DNA of 64,000 nucleotides, from NCBI GenBank assembly GCA_963930655.1, contig OZ005601.1:13202001-13266000 (forward strand), in the 5' to 3' direction. This DNA comes from Myrica gale (lineage: Eukaryota; Streptophyta; Magnoliopsida; Fagales; Myricaceae). The notes under the pieces are model-generated. The model saw only the letters and a list, made by a program, of their open reading frames with translations, was not told where the DNA came from and did no database searches. The position numbers and the translations under genes are program-made. Of the stretch, positions 21,139 to 33,191 are shown in pieces; position 1 is the first letter of the stretch, and each line of letters begins with the position of its first letter.

Positions 21139-23369
21139 TGATGCCGGGCCAAGCCCTTACCTTTTATATACTGTGGAGATCATGTAATTTGACTAGCAAC
21201 TGAAGGCTTTATGCTTTCAGATGATAAGTCATGATTTGTTGACCATTTACGTCCCTGGGTGTGCTTCACATGACCTGTAGGGACCCTACAAGTTTGGCAC
21301 TTACCTGCTTTCTAACACAATCTCAGCGTCTCACTGCGTAGCTTTGCCACAGATATATTAAATGCCACAAAAGTTTTATGCCTATGGTAAAACTCAAGCC
21401 AATGCATGGATTAGAAATATCAAGTACAAACTAGCAGCTTTATTTATTGTCTTCTTCAGCTTCTAAATGGTTTTTGTGGTTCTCAAAATGGTAGCAAACA
21501 ACTTTTATCATAGTTTGGCTTGGAGCTTAAACAGTTGTACCACAGTATACTCACATTGTTTTGATTTTTTGGTTTTAGTTCGGCAGTTCTTTCTGTGGGC
21601 TTTATATCTGCAAGTTACCCCCTTTAGTCTTTTTGAATTTGGTTACAGAACTCAAAGAATAAATTGTCGATAACAGGGTGTTGCGTTTCTGACTAATGGA
21701 CGTATCTTGCTTGGATGAGTGATGGAAAAGCTTGTTATCAGACAATTGTAAGGAATGGAGGAGGAAGTGAAGAGTTAAGTATGAATGTCGAAGATGAATA
21801 ACTTGACTATGGGTGAAGATGGTTAGACGGATTTGAGAGCTTCCAAAATACTTTGTAATAGCAAAGTAGTTCTCTTAAATGACTGCAAAACTAATATGAT
21901 CCTTTCTTTTGTGATTCTCCTTGTCCCCAAAATTTTACATTACGGAACACTGTAATTAAAGGATGAGCATGTATTTCAGCTTGCCATTTCGCGATCTTTA
22001 ATTGTCTCTGAAGCTCTTAAGATCTTATGCTTGTGCACTATCAGAAGAATACTGTTTCCCTCCAAATCATCCCGCCCCAAAGCTGCTAATCTATTGTTCT
22101 GAGTGCATCTTGTCTCTTCATAGGCAAGCCACCATCTCTTTGAGATCTCTGTGAGGGAAAGCGTTCTTCTTTTATTGTTGTTTGACTCTTTATTTTCCTT
22201 GTTCTTCTGCGTAACCAATCGGGCTGGTCTAATTTGATATGATGAGCAGACTTTTAATGGATGTTCCCAAAAAGATGCCAGAGTGTGTCACTTGGCTCTG
22301 CATGGCCAGAGAAACTTGCATATGTGTGTGTGTGTGTGTGTCGATCTTGGATATTTTCATGACCATCCCATATTATCACAGTTCACAACTTGGGGAACAA
22401 ATGTCGTCTCCTATCTTTGGAGGGATCTTTGGAGGGAATGAGGCATGAATTATTACCACAAGAGTAGAGGCTCTAGACAAGAATATTTTTTTGGGTAAAA
22501 AAGCAATTATATTACCAAAGAGCATTACAACAGTGTCATCCAAAGTTACAAGTAGATCATCATTCACAGAGAACCAGAACAAATAAAAAGCAGTATACAG
22601 CCAGCACAAGCACAAAAAATCTCAAGAAATTATATATATGTCCAGTTGCTAGTTAATTTCAAACTAACATGGGTAGGAGTAAACTAAAAAGAACCAGCTC
22701 TATCCTTGACATTGCAAACAGCTACCGAGAGGGTAAGCTCCCTCCAAATTGCATAAACAGCTACCGAGAGGGTAAGCTTGCAAATCCGAGCATGAAAAGA
22801 GTTCCCCTTTAGATGCAGGACTGCCCAGGTATCCTGCCAGCATAGGGAATTACGGGAAAATAACCCAACTTCTATGCGGTCGGGGATGCATATACTACTT
22901 TGAAGCAGTCCACTTCATTTCATTTGTGATTTGGAATTGTATTCACTTCTAGACTTCAGAAAAAGTATACTCCTCAGTCCCCTTTCTTTGTTTTCTTCGG
23001 CTTTATATGAAATTTGATTGATTGCCAATTTCAACTATATCATGACCCACCAATGTCATTAATTGAAGGTTTAAGATATATAAATGTCTTGAAACTGGAA
23101 TTTAGGGGTACAACATCTCTTCCTTTCCCTTTTTTTTTTTCTTCTAAATCTCTTCGTTTCCCTTTTGTTTTTGTGCTTTTTCCTTTTGTTTTTGCTTTGA
23201 CGAAGGTTGGTACAAGAATTGGAAAATGTCGGAGATGATTTGACCACTGAGCTGGTATGTAAACCATCTCCAGCTAGCACTTCTAGAAACTTCAAGTTAA
23301 CCTTCACTTTTTTTTTCTAGATGAGTCAACCTTCACTTCCAAGTCATCACTTTGAAGATTCCTTTAGAT
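21139..23369. other. Spacer with repeat fragments
   Basis: Bases 21508-21565 resemble the sequence just after eIF3b copy B (12050-12115), for example 'ttggcttggagcttaaacag'. A (tg)n run lies at 22324-22340. A block at 22490-22630 has the look of a LINE 3' end in reverse. The phrase 'acagctaccgagagggtaagct' is repeated at ~22718 and ~22757. No intact gene was seen. Confidence 0.4.
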
Positions 23370-23385
23370 TTCTTCTAATCAATTT

Positions 23386-23488
23386 TTTTTAGGCAACAGT
23401 GGCAGCAGACAGCCTGCGGATAAGGGGCTTCGTACCCCAGAAGGACCCTCCCTAAGGGGAGGAGGTAACCACTGAGCTAACGCTCAGG
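23386..23488 (-). mobile_element. tRNA-derived SINE
   Basis: It is flanked by a perfect 16-bp duplication, ttcttctaatcaattt (23370-23385 and 23489-23504). Read on the minus strand it has an A box 'ttagctcagtgg', a B-box-like 'ggtacgaagcccc' and a 3' A-run. Size, duplication and tail all fit a SINE. Confidence 0.85.
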
Positions 23489-23504
23489 TTCTTCTAATCA
23501 ATTT

Positions 23505-23823
23505 ATTTGTTCTCAGTTGACGCCGGAAATGGATATTGAAAAGTTCAAATCTTACACAAAATTTTCTTTCTAAAAAGTGACTCTTTGAAACCGAGGAAAG
23601 AATGAAAATTACAGCTCAAGTAAAAGGGCATAGGTAAAAGCAAAAACAAAAAGAGCGCGGAGGAAAAACTAACATCAAGAACTACTGCTACTGAAACTTT
23701 TACAACTTAAAAGCAAGTGGAGAAAATCTCGCGGCTAGCACCATGGAGGCTTTTGTGTACTATTTCACTATGGACATCACTGGTATGAACAATTTATTCG
23801 TCTCTTTCAGTGCTAGCTAGGAT
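23505..23823. other. Short spacer
   Basis: Non-coding sequence between a SINE and a solo LTR. Nothing was recognised. Confidence 0.5.
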
Positions 23824-23828
23824 ACAAG

Positions 23829-25156
23829 TGTTAGATGTATGCCCTCAAAACTAATTTTTTTTTTTTGCATAATTATGAGATAATTATTATCAATGATTAA
23901 TCACTTGTATATTATTTTGGGTACATGCAATGACATGAGATGTCATATTTGCAACGACATAAGATGTCATGACATAAGATGTCATATTGTTGAGTAACAT
24001 TATAGAAAAGTCAGGCCAATGATTAATGAATCGGCGGCGGGGAGTATGATTTTTCGGATCATTGTTGACTCACTTTGTTCTACACCGAGATACATGATAA
24101 TGTACAAATAGGTCTACACTCGTGCCTCTATAAGATAGAATGGACTCCGTCATTGAGGTGGTGACCTTAAGCAGACGAGTGAGTGTAATGTAAGAGTACA
24201 TGCACTGAACGAGATCGACTATGAATACCTTCTGGAAATGATCACTGATGTAGAGAATGATATTCAGCACAATTAGCTTATGTTGTCCTTAGACCTGAGA
24301 GAGTTATGCAGGTTTGCTTGTTGTGTGATTGTGCTTTGACTTAGTCATTTGGTGATGATTTTTCGCAGATCAAATATTTCAGACAAAGTTGGGCCTTATG
24401 CATAGTAAGTGAATTTGTATAATTGCTCAATATGGAATCCATCAATCTCTTGATGATGCAGTATATTCATTATGTCTGTATATTGTTGGACTCCTGTAAA
24501 AACGCTGCGCAACGAGATTTTGTGAAAAATGTTTTCACGGGTTTTACTTATATTATATATTAAGTAAATATTTGCGAAAAAGATTTTCGAAAAGTTTTGG
24601 AAGTCCAACTAGGCACAGACTGAGAATTAAGAATTATATGAGCTAGGGACTTAATCGGTGATATTATTCCGGTCCTATTAGCTCATATGGAATATAGTAT
24701 GGTGGAAGGATAAATAAGCATATAATTGTTACCAAAAGGGATTTCATAAAAACAGTCTCATTATCTCGGGGGTCAATTGTGATATGTTAATGGATATGAT
24801 CACAATTTGTAGAAGCCCATAAATTCGAAATACAGAATATAAGGGGGTTAATGAAAAAGAGTTTTTCATGATGTTCCTACGGCCGAGATTTGAGATCCCT
24901 AAAGATCTCACGCTATATCACAGTTGAGTTCTGAGTCAGCCATTATAAATAGCTCATAAATTCATTTGAGAAGAGAAGAAGATGATTAACGAGAAATTTC
25001 GATTTCTCGAAAGAGAGTTTCTCTCTCTAGTTTCTCTCTCTATATGATTCATCTCTCTCAAAGCTGTGTGCGTGGATATGAAGGAGGCAGAACGCTTGGG
25101 CTGCTCTGATTTCAACAATCCTGACTTCCGCTGCGCCGGATCCTGCGATTCCAACA
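23829..25156 (+). mobile_element. Solo LTR (1.33 kb) next to the WRKY 3' end
   Basis: The element starts TGTTAGATGTATG and ends GATTCCAACA (TGTT...AACA termini). It is flanked by a perfect 5-bp duplication, acaag (23824-23828 and 25157-25161). A TATA box is present at 24944. No second LTR or internal domain was found. Its end lies only 72 bp from the WRKY stop codon on the opposite strand, so it occupies the likely WRKY 3' UTR or terminator region. Confidence 0.8.
24944..24950 (+). promoter_or_regulatory. TATA box of the solo LTR
   Basis: 'ccattataaatagctc' sits ~210 bp before the LTR end, where a U3/R promoter is expected. Transcription from it would run into the WRKY gene as antisense. Confidence 0.5.
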
Positions 25157-25228
25157 ACAAGAGCATAGACTGATCCACCAAATAGGAGAACTGAGTTTTT
25201 TTTTTCTTTATCGGCTGAAGGGTGAAAA

Positions 25229-27085
25229 TTAGGAGAAGAATTCTCTGATGTTAAATGGGAAATCTGGGTCGAGATTTTCAAGTGAGAGATACAAGTTCCC
25301 AATAGGTGAGTTGGTGACCGAGGTTGGGTCAGAGATTATGTCAGTGAGATCAGATTCCGAAGTTTGCACATTGTGGCCCAGTCCATAGCTGTTCATATGG
25401 CACGGTGACAATGAAAACATGTTCGAGTCGGATGTTGCTGGAGAGATAAATGTTGGAGAAAGGCTGTCCATGCAGAAATTGCTCTCCAGAATTGCTTCTG
25501 AGAAAATATTGTTGTCCACATTTTCGGACCCAATTGGTGTAGTAGGGAAGGAAAAGGATGGAAATACGTCATCCTCCCTAGTGTCCAAATCCTCAGTTTT
25601 AACCGGAAGCCCTGCTCCAGGCATGGATACTATTTCTTCTAGTGGCTTTTCTTCGTGCTGTCGTTGTTGTTGCTTCAAATGATTCTTCTTCTCTTTCAAC
25701 CTCTCCTCTATTACTGTTGCAGACGCCATGTTTAAACGGGAGGCTTGGCTGCAAGTGTGCCGCCCTCTATAGGTTACGTCAAAGATGGTTGGGTCCTCCT
25801 CCGATTTTTGAACTTGCTTTGTGGCTAAACAGCCCTGTCCATGTCGATGACTGCATCTGTAGTAACTCCTGCCAGAGAAAAGTTAACCGGCATGTTAGAA
25901 ATACGTAACCAAAAAAATTTTATTTAAAAGCAACAAAAAAGATAGAAAAACAAGATAATAAATATAAAGAAAGGTAGAGAAAAGCTCGGAAGGTAGATAA
26001 AGGATAGCACCCACAAACGCGGTTTTTGTGGTCCAAATAGAAGCTTCATGACTGGACGCTGGACATCTTGGACTAGCACTGGGGTTCTAATTCCTTTTTC
26101 TATTTTCCTTATCCGAGCCGCGGTTTGACATTTCTAAATTCTACTGATAATGTTGGAGTCCTACTTTGAACCATGTTTGTCTTTATTCGTCAGACTCGAA
26201 GACAGTTGTATCCGGCTTATTTTTGGGTGTGCGTTGGGTTTCTGCATGTGAAGTAAGGAGCAGATTGACCAATGATGAGAGGCTATAGGGCCAGTGTGAC
26301 ACAATTCCAAAAGGGAATTTTTAAGGATAAGACAGAGCGACATGTGGTTCGAAGGTATGATCATTTTACAAAGAACTAGGAATGAAGAACTCTCGGTTTG
26401 GTATTGAAAATATTTTTTTTTGTAAAAAAATTATTAGAGTTTGTAAAAACGTATTAAAATTAAAGAAAAAATAATTATCGAGAATTTTTAAATTTTTTTA
26501 GACAATTCGTACATTTGTCAAAAGTTCGATGGCAAAAGTTTCTCACCTTGGGAAGTTAGCTCCAAGGATGCCTTTCTGCCCATATTTTCTCCAGCTATAA
26601 CCATCACCCAGAGGCCCTTCTATCCCTGTCCCAGAGCAAACCTTCATTTGTTCCGTCCCCCGGGGCATTAATGTCTTCCTGTAACAGATTCAAACCCCAA
26701 TTCAAATCAGATCACATTCAAAAGCATGCTTAAGCTAAGTTACCAAGTACGGAGAATCGGTTTTTAAGTTCTAAATTTACCTTTTCTTCGAGACGTCTTT
26801 GTGCTTAGAATCTTGGTCAGAGTCCTCACTCCAAGGGCCGCCGTTCGCGAAAGAAGACGGCGATTCCAGTAGGTTACTGGAGGGTTTGGGGTCTCCCACA
26901 TGGGCACCCCAATTTAGCGATGAAAGTGCTTTCTTGTAAGAAGAAAGTATCTTCTCAACTAAGAATTCACGCGTTTCATGAGATGAAGAAGGGTGCAGAT
27001 GGTTCATAAGCTGCTTCGCTAGCTCCTTCCCTTGATTCAGCTCACCGAGCAGAGTCTTTGACTCCCAATTAATGGTCTTTTCCAT
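25229..27085 (-). CDS. Group III WRKY transcription factor, 3 exons
   Basis: The exons are 27085-26781, 26678-26547 and 25868-25229, giving 358 aa. Residues 1-70 (MEKTINWESKTLLGELNQGKELAKQL..., FLVEKILSSYKKAL) match the N terminus of group III WRKY factors of the WRKY41/53 type. 'DSKHKDVSKKR' precedes the domain. WRKYGQK is at residues 131-137. The zinc ligands are C151, C159, H183 and C185 (C-x7-C-x23-H-x-C), diagnostic of group III. Intron 2 splits the domain after 'NFP' within an arginine codon, the usual group III position. The family binds W-boxes (TTGAC) in nuclear defence and senescence responses. One W-box core (tttgaccg) lies upstream near 27697. The frame is intact. A piece of this locus is copied at 6.35 kb. 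Confidence 0.95.
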
Positions 27086-28335
27086 TTAGAAGAATGGACA
27101 AAAACAACAAAACTATAGCTAGAAGCACAGTAACGGTGGTCAAAATATCTGGAGAGCAAACAGGTTGAAAGCACTAAAATGGAGCAAGTATTATGTCATC
27201 TTAAGGAGGGCCATTGAGTATTCCAGTCTAAGAGAAGAATATAGAATGCTGGAAAGAAACGGCGCGGAAGGGGTATCTTAAGGCCCGAAAATTGAAGAAT
27301 CTAGAGCTGCAAACATGTAAGTAGCTAGATTGCCTAACACCGAACTGGGTACCAACCAGAAAAGGATACTCGTGAGTCTTATGGATTGCTTTGTTGGTGT
27401 GATCAAATGAGACAGTGTAGCAAATGGGTTTGTGAGATCAATGCCTAAGAAGGAAAGAGATGGCTGACATGCAGAAGTACTAGCGACCTGAACCTCCAAA
27501 TCTTGAATTGGGCAATTCCTTATAGAGTGGGGAAGATATAAAGCTGAAGAAAGAGAGAATTGGAAGCTTTTCTTGTCGGCAAGAGAGAGGGTTGAAGTTA
27601 ATGTAGATAAGCCAACGGGGAGAATTTTTTTAGTGAAAGAAGCTGGGTGGAAGAAGGGATATATAAGGGAGAGAAAAGAGAAGGAAAAGAGAGAAATTTG
27701 ACCGAGGAAAACCGAGTGGGAGTTTTTTTTTTGGCCCTTCCACGAATGGACCAGTTTCTTGCGAAGGATTACCAGAAACAGAGTAATTGGGGGTTAATTG
27801 CTGACCACTTCAAACAAAGCCCCCTCGGGTCACCAAACTCCAAACGCACACAGATGAGTGTCCCCCGCTCTCTCTCCCCCTGTCTCTCTCTCTCTAACAA
27901 GGACAGAGTAACAACGCGGAAGAAGGTTTGAAGATTCCGGAGTCCCATCTCTGACTTTCAAACGAAATCTTTTATTTGTATTTTTTTTCTCCGCCTTTGT
28001 TTATAACCCAATTGCGACCCCTCTTACATGGCACAAAAGATGGATAGAGATCAAGGCGGCTGAAGTACGGTCGCTCTCGTCACTCTCGTCACTCTCAACC
28101 CCACTGGCTTGAGTGGCTACGTCGATGTTGATTGGATTACCCCCAGGTACGATGTATCACAAACATGCATGCATGGTTACATTATAGATGTATGATATAT
28201 TTCATAATTTTTCTTAAAAATCTATGGAGCATATAAAAAAAACAAACCATATCTATGCGTGCTCTGCGTTTTGCGCAGGAGAATGATCTAAATGCTTGCC
28301 TTTTGTTTTTTTTGTTTTAAAATTGTGAATTACGG

Positions 28336-28336
<1 letters not shown>
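27086..28336. other. WRKY promoter region and spacer
   Basis: The 5' side of the minus-strand WRKY gene. It holds TTGAC-type motifs near 27697 and 27802, and a CT-rich run at 27870-27895 that could belong to the leader or proximal promoter. The open frame at 27647-27931 on the plus strand has low complexity and no domain. Confidence 0.4.

Positions 28337-28390
<54 letters not shown>
28337..28390. repeat. (TA)n microsatellite
   Basis: About 26 uninterrupted TA units. Repeats of this type are highly length-variable. Confidence 0.95.
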
Positions 28391-28396
<6 letters not shown>

Positions 28397-29097
28397 TTAA
28401 TTGTTGAATATGCAAGTGAAGAGTATAAAAAAAGTTGAGTCTTATTTTAAAAAGAAGTCACAAATGTCAGTGGTTATCAGAGTATAATTGAATCCAAATT
28501 TATAGGCTTAACTTTTTAGATTGAATTGTGTTCTTAAATGTTATATTAGGAGCTCCACTGAAAGACTCATTTATCTTCTTAACATTTCTTTTTTTCTAAA
28601 CAACCTTGTATTCTTAAAAAGAAAATATATGAAGAAGGTGAAAACTTGGATTGTCGCTCGACAAACATTCAGTAGGAATACAAGTGATAGAGATATTCTC
28701 GATCTTTCAGATGTTTCTAGCCACTGCCAAAGCTTTTCAAAAGCAAACAATATAATACTTAGTATTTGGATATTGAGTATTTATGAAAAGTGTGACATAT
28801 GAAAAATTTCACAATGTGGGGATGCATTCATCAATGAAGACTTTTCACATGCATTTACTATATTACAATGCATAGAGGCTATAATGTACAACGCACTCAT
28901 GGCGGAGGCTGTAGGGGACTGGGAGAGACGCACTTGGTGGGGACAATGTTTTAAACTCTGACTAATGTTCCCCTCCTCCTCCTCCCCCTCCCCCTCCCCC
29001 AGACGCACTTGGCTTGGAAAAAATGGAATCCCGGCTAATTTTTCATATCCGGAGGATGAACTTGACAAAATACGACACAACAGAGTTTTGACAAGGT
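28391..29097. other. Spacer
   Basis: Non-coding sequence with a C-rich pyrimidine run at 28973-29000 ('cctcctcctccccctcccc'). No gene was recognised. Confidence 0.5.
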
Positions 29098-29321
29098 AGT
29101 TATATAGTTGTTTAGTTGCTAGATAATCCACTTGGCTAAAAAGATTAATTAATATTAATTACAGGGCACAACGAAGTAGAGGTCTGTCTCTTGACAGTTG
29201 GGGTGAATAAGTTATATAGTTGTTTAGTTGCTAGATAATCCACTTGGCTAAAAAGATTAATTAATAATTAAAGGGCACAACGAAGTAGAGGTCTGTCTCT
29301 TGACAGTAGGGGTGAATAGCG
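29098..29321. repeat. 112-bp tandem duplication that includes the hAT terminus
   Basis: Two copies start 'agttatatagttgtttagtt' at 29098 and 29210. Copy 1 ends with the target-site octamer cttgacag followed by 'ttggggtgaata', i.e. the first 12 bases of the adjoining hAT element with one change. Copy 2 runs into the real element. The duplicated unit therefore spans the insertion boundary. Confidence 0.85.
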
Positions 29322-31251
29322 GACTAGTCGGAAGCGGAATTTGACATTCCGACATCCGGTTCGCTAACTAGCGGATGACCAAAATAGAGTCCGCTTCCAC
29401 TTTTGACTCTTAGCGGAAGCGGATAGTGAAATTCTGATAACTTTTTGGTCCATATTTTTTGGCCCATTTAAACATTTTTTCAATAAATGAAAATCTTACT
29501 CATTCATCACAATTCACAAAATAAAATCCTAAAACGTGTAATTGACAAACAAATGTAAAAATAAATCTAAAAACATGCATACTCTGTAACACTGCCTCAA
29601 TTGATGATGCAATATCCACAAATACATCCATGGCATGTCCAGCTTCTTACCGCAACACTGGTGATGACAACAGAGCAGCTGACAAAGGTAGAAAACCCCT
29701 CTCCTGCTTCAACAGAAACATACTGAATATTAATATGGCTAGCGTTATTCAAGATCTGTGAATATGCCTTGTGATTTATGGGATAGCAAATTTGAAAGCA
29801 GATTGGCCCATGCATTGTGACCAAAGTTGAAAACAATATTAAACTTAATTCTAGTTTGATGTTTATACCCATGAAACCTGCAGGATATGTTTTATCTGTC
29901 CTGACCTTCCCATCAACCAGAACATGGCGTTGCATCAAAATGGAAATGACCTCACGGTACGTGAGAGCATACTTCAGCTGGTTGGGTAAGATAAGGATCA
30001 ATGGAAGGCACTCCCTGGATTTGTGAGGTCCAGATGAAGGCTTGGGAGCCTACACAGAAATATGGAAGGAATAAAATGAATAAGACTAGGTAAACAGGTG
30101 TGCAGAAAAACACAAACACTCCAATTTTAACTTACAAATGCACCGCCAAGTTTGTCTAGCATCCAATGCTTGGGGGCATTGAGCCTCTTCAAATGCTTCT
30201 TCAATCCTCTAGCCTGTTACAGCCACAACCACGGTTCAACAAACAAAGCAATCCAACTCGAAGACATTAACTATAAAGTAGATTCCAATTGTTAACATAA
30301 GATACGAATAACAAAGCTATTTGCAGAACACAAATCTAGCGAGGTAATCAATAATTCTTCCTATAATTATTTCACATTGATTTCTTAACAAACTTAATAT
30401 GATAGTTATCAAATCAACAGCTAAAGAATAACAAGCATCATCATGCAGATACAATTGTGATGACTTATTCATTTTTCCCATCGCCCACATTCAAGATGAT
30501 AGATATATGCATTAGATTCTATTCACAAAATGAAAAGACGCAGTTCCAATGTTTGGGCGCCAACAAAACCAATATCTACAATTTTCTACAAGGCTCTTGA
30601 ATAAACTGATGAGATATTTCTAACGGGAATATTCAATTTATGAAAGCACACAAAGAAAGCAGAAAGGAAGAAGAAGAAGAAGAAGATGCTCAAGAAGAGC
30701 TATTAAAGAGCTGAGAAGGACGAGAACGGGTTACGAACCATTTTGGTTATGTTTTTAACTGGTCGAGTCTCCCCTGCTTCCTTGAGCTCTGAGAAGCGAG
30801 AACCTGTAGCACTGGACAGTTGTGAAAGTCTTTGAACCCTAATATCGTATTGCGGAGCAAGACGATATTAGGCAGAGGGCTGGGCTCAGGGTCGGCTGAG
30901 GGGAAGTGTAAATTAGGGTTGCGGCTGGGGGAAAGGGAAATGCGGGTTGCGGCTGGGGGGGACTCGAGGGAGGGGAAGGGGAACATTAGTCAGAGTTTTT
31001 TTCCCCCAAAAAACAAGTAAGCGACGTTGTCCTATTTAAAATGAGACGACGTCGTTTTAAGTCAAGTGAGAAAAATAAAAAAAGCACTGGAATCGGATTT
31101 TCTGCCGAACCAACGGAAAAGTCCACTTCCGTTAGTGGCCCAAAATGACCTCCGACTCCAGTTCCTGTAGAGGCGAACCTTCTCTTTCCGAAACAGATGT
31201 CAGAAAAAGAGTCGGACCTCCGCCGGAATCCGAACCGGACTTACATACCTA
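29307..31251 (-). mobile_element. Pack-hAT carrying a ribosomal protein S4 gene fragment
   Basis: The left end TAGGGGTGAATAGCGGA and the complement of the right end (TAGGTATGTAAGTCCGG) form imperfect terminal repeats. They are flanked by a perfect 8-bp duplication cttgacag (29299-29306 and 31252-31259). The subterminal parts are rich in 'agcggaagcgg' and 'ccggac' motifs, typical of hAT ends. There is no transposase. The interior (about 29590-31050) is the 5' part of an RPS4 gene with introns, leader and upstream region, in minus orientation. This is DNA-level capture, not a retrocopy. Confidence 0.85.
29869..30741 (-). pseudogene. 40S ribosomal protein S4 (eS4) gene fragment inside Pack-hAT
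   Basis: The ATG at 30741-30739 is followed directly by a GT donor. The next exons are 30213-30136 (ARGLKKHLKRLNAPKHW..., 26 codons) and 30049-29869 ([17 protein letters not shown]..., [33 protein letters not shown]). Exons join in frame and keep the RPS4 gene structure, including a first coding exon of only ATG. About 87 of ~264 residues are present, and the KOW and C-terminal parts are missing. The sequence after 29869 looks like RPS4 intron. The open coding stretch implies recent capture. Any transcript would encode only a truncated eS4. Confidence 0.9.
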
Positions 31252-31259
31252 CTTGACAG

Positions 31260-32750
31260 CTATATCCTACTATATATGTCTCTGAATTTAGCAAAAAGGT
31301 ATTATATATGTCTCTTGACATAATTCGTCCTTTTTAATATTGTTATATAATAAGTCAATTGGTCAAGTGGCCCATCATTACGCATAGACAGGGGTTTTAA
31401 CAATTTCTAAAAAGACCCGATCTATAAGTTATGCCATCAATGTAACAATTTGTTAAACACTTGTTTTGTTAACACGTTAGAACAAAACGTGGTGAGATGT
31501 ACAAGCCCAGTTGCTTAAAACCAGCATACGGGTTTGGGAATTCTCTAATTAAGATACCAAACACCACATGGCAAGATAAAAAAAGAATATACTAGAGGAC
31601 AGTGGTCACACCTTCTACATTATTAGTGCCAAAATATTGAATACCAGAGTCCGGTATCCCCTGTTTGTCTAAGGTTGGATTAGATTATTGGGTTATGTAC
31701 CTACCTTGGAAAAGAAAAAAATTGGGAAAAACAGAGCATGATTTTGAGATATTCGTATTAGTTCAGAAACAAGGGGATCGGATTAGAGTTGAATTGCCTT
31801 GTCATCATCTTTGAAGAAAATGAAAGTGGGTTTTTTACTTTATGCAGAAAGCAAAGTATATTTTGCACTTATTTTTAATATTTAGGAGCAAACTCCATGG
31901 AAAACTTTTGCCTATGACGCAATTACTTCACTGTCTGCTTTAAACAAGTGCTACCCTTTCATGATTTGGGTAACTACAGTTGAATACCTCGACCACACAA
32001 AAGCTACCACAGATGGTTCACCGTTCACGCTTGTCTGTGCATCCTTCTGCCATGTAAATTTCAAAAGACAAGGTTCGTGTTTATAGGCCTTGTGCTGATT
32101 TGCCTTGCCGGCCGGCTTGAGATCAGTGTTCTGGTTGGAGTCTTTAACGGTGTTTCTGTACTTGTATTTATGCGATCAGTACTCTTGTTTTCTTTTTATA
32201 GAAATGATTTGCTTTGAAAAAAAAACCCGGATCGCAATCAATAAACAGAGTCAGTTATTGGTCGTGTTTAGTATGCCAAATGTGAAAGCACCTTTTCTGT
32301 CAAATTAACTTTGTTGGCCACGGTACGAGCCCAGACTTCCTGTTCTACGCTCACTCCCGAAGCCAAACTTAATGATTTCAGAACCATATCTACCGGTTTG
32401 GCCGTAGCTTTCGAAGAAACTACAAAGTTTTTTTTTTGTTAATAAAGAAACTACAAAGTTATTGCCCAGAAAGTGAGACTAAAGAGCCATAAAAAGTGAG
32501 TGTAGGGTCCTGGGTCCTCTATTCGTTTTTTTTTTCTCCTCTTTGTCTTCTAGTCTTCTAGATACAAAACGCGTGAAGCTAGAGAGCGAGGGCTTTCCGA
32601 TTGTTCCACTTCTTTTGGATTGCTTTTGATTGTGTTTTTTTTTTGTTTGTATTTATTCCTGTGGGAAAATCCTTCTGTGTTGGTAAGCAATGGGTTAAAT
32701 CCTGTCAAAGCTATCGATTAATGATGATGTCAGAAGAGAAAAAAAAACAT
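31260..32750. other. Spacer with one exon-like open stretch
   Basis: From 31886 to 32086 (+) a 66-codon open stretch follows a good acceptor (ttaatatttag) and ends in TAG. It reads EQTPWKTFAYDAITSL... to ...VNFKRQGSCL. I do not recognise the family and found no partner exon upstream. It may be the last exon of a gene or pseudogene. The rest is non-coding. Confidence 0.3.
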
Positions 32751-32766
32751 CATCCACTTGTAACTC

Positions 32767-32892
32767 TTTTTTTGTTTTTTAGGCGAATAGTTGAGCAGGA
32801 ATTAGCGTGCGGAAGAGGAGGAAAGAGGGTGAATCCACCAACAGACCTAACCCTCCCCAGAGGGAGGACGTACCAGTTGAGCTAAATTGGCC
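32767..32892 (-). mobile_element. tRNA-derived SINE
   Basis: It is flanked by a perfect 16-bp duplication, catccacttgtaactc (32751-32766 and 32893-32908). On the minus strand it begins 'gggccaatttagctcaact' with an A box, continues through 'ggtctgttggtggattc' near the B-box position, and ends in an A-rich tail. It is related in design to the SINE at 23386. Confidence 0.85.
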
Positions 32893-33191
32893 CATCCACT
32901 TGTAACTCAGTACTAGAATTCGGTGCTCCCCTCGATGTAATGTGATGTGAACGCTTCAGAGTCCAGACTTCAAAGAAGTCCGTTCTTGGAGTTTGAACGT
33001 TGAAAACTTAATCAAAATCAAAATCAAAATCATTGCTTTTTGTTGTTTTACGCTATGCTCGTTCTCACTTCGGCTTTGTCCCTCGTCGTGATTAGTTTGA
33101 AAGATTTCCGCTTTTAATCGGAGAACCCCTTTTTGACGTCCTCCTCATGCTAATTGCCAATTGTCAGCATGCACAAGATGAGAGAGAAGGG

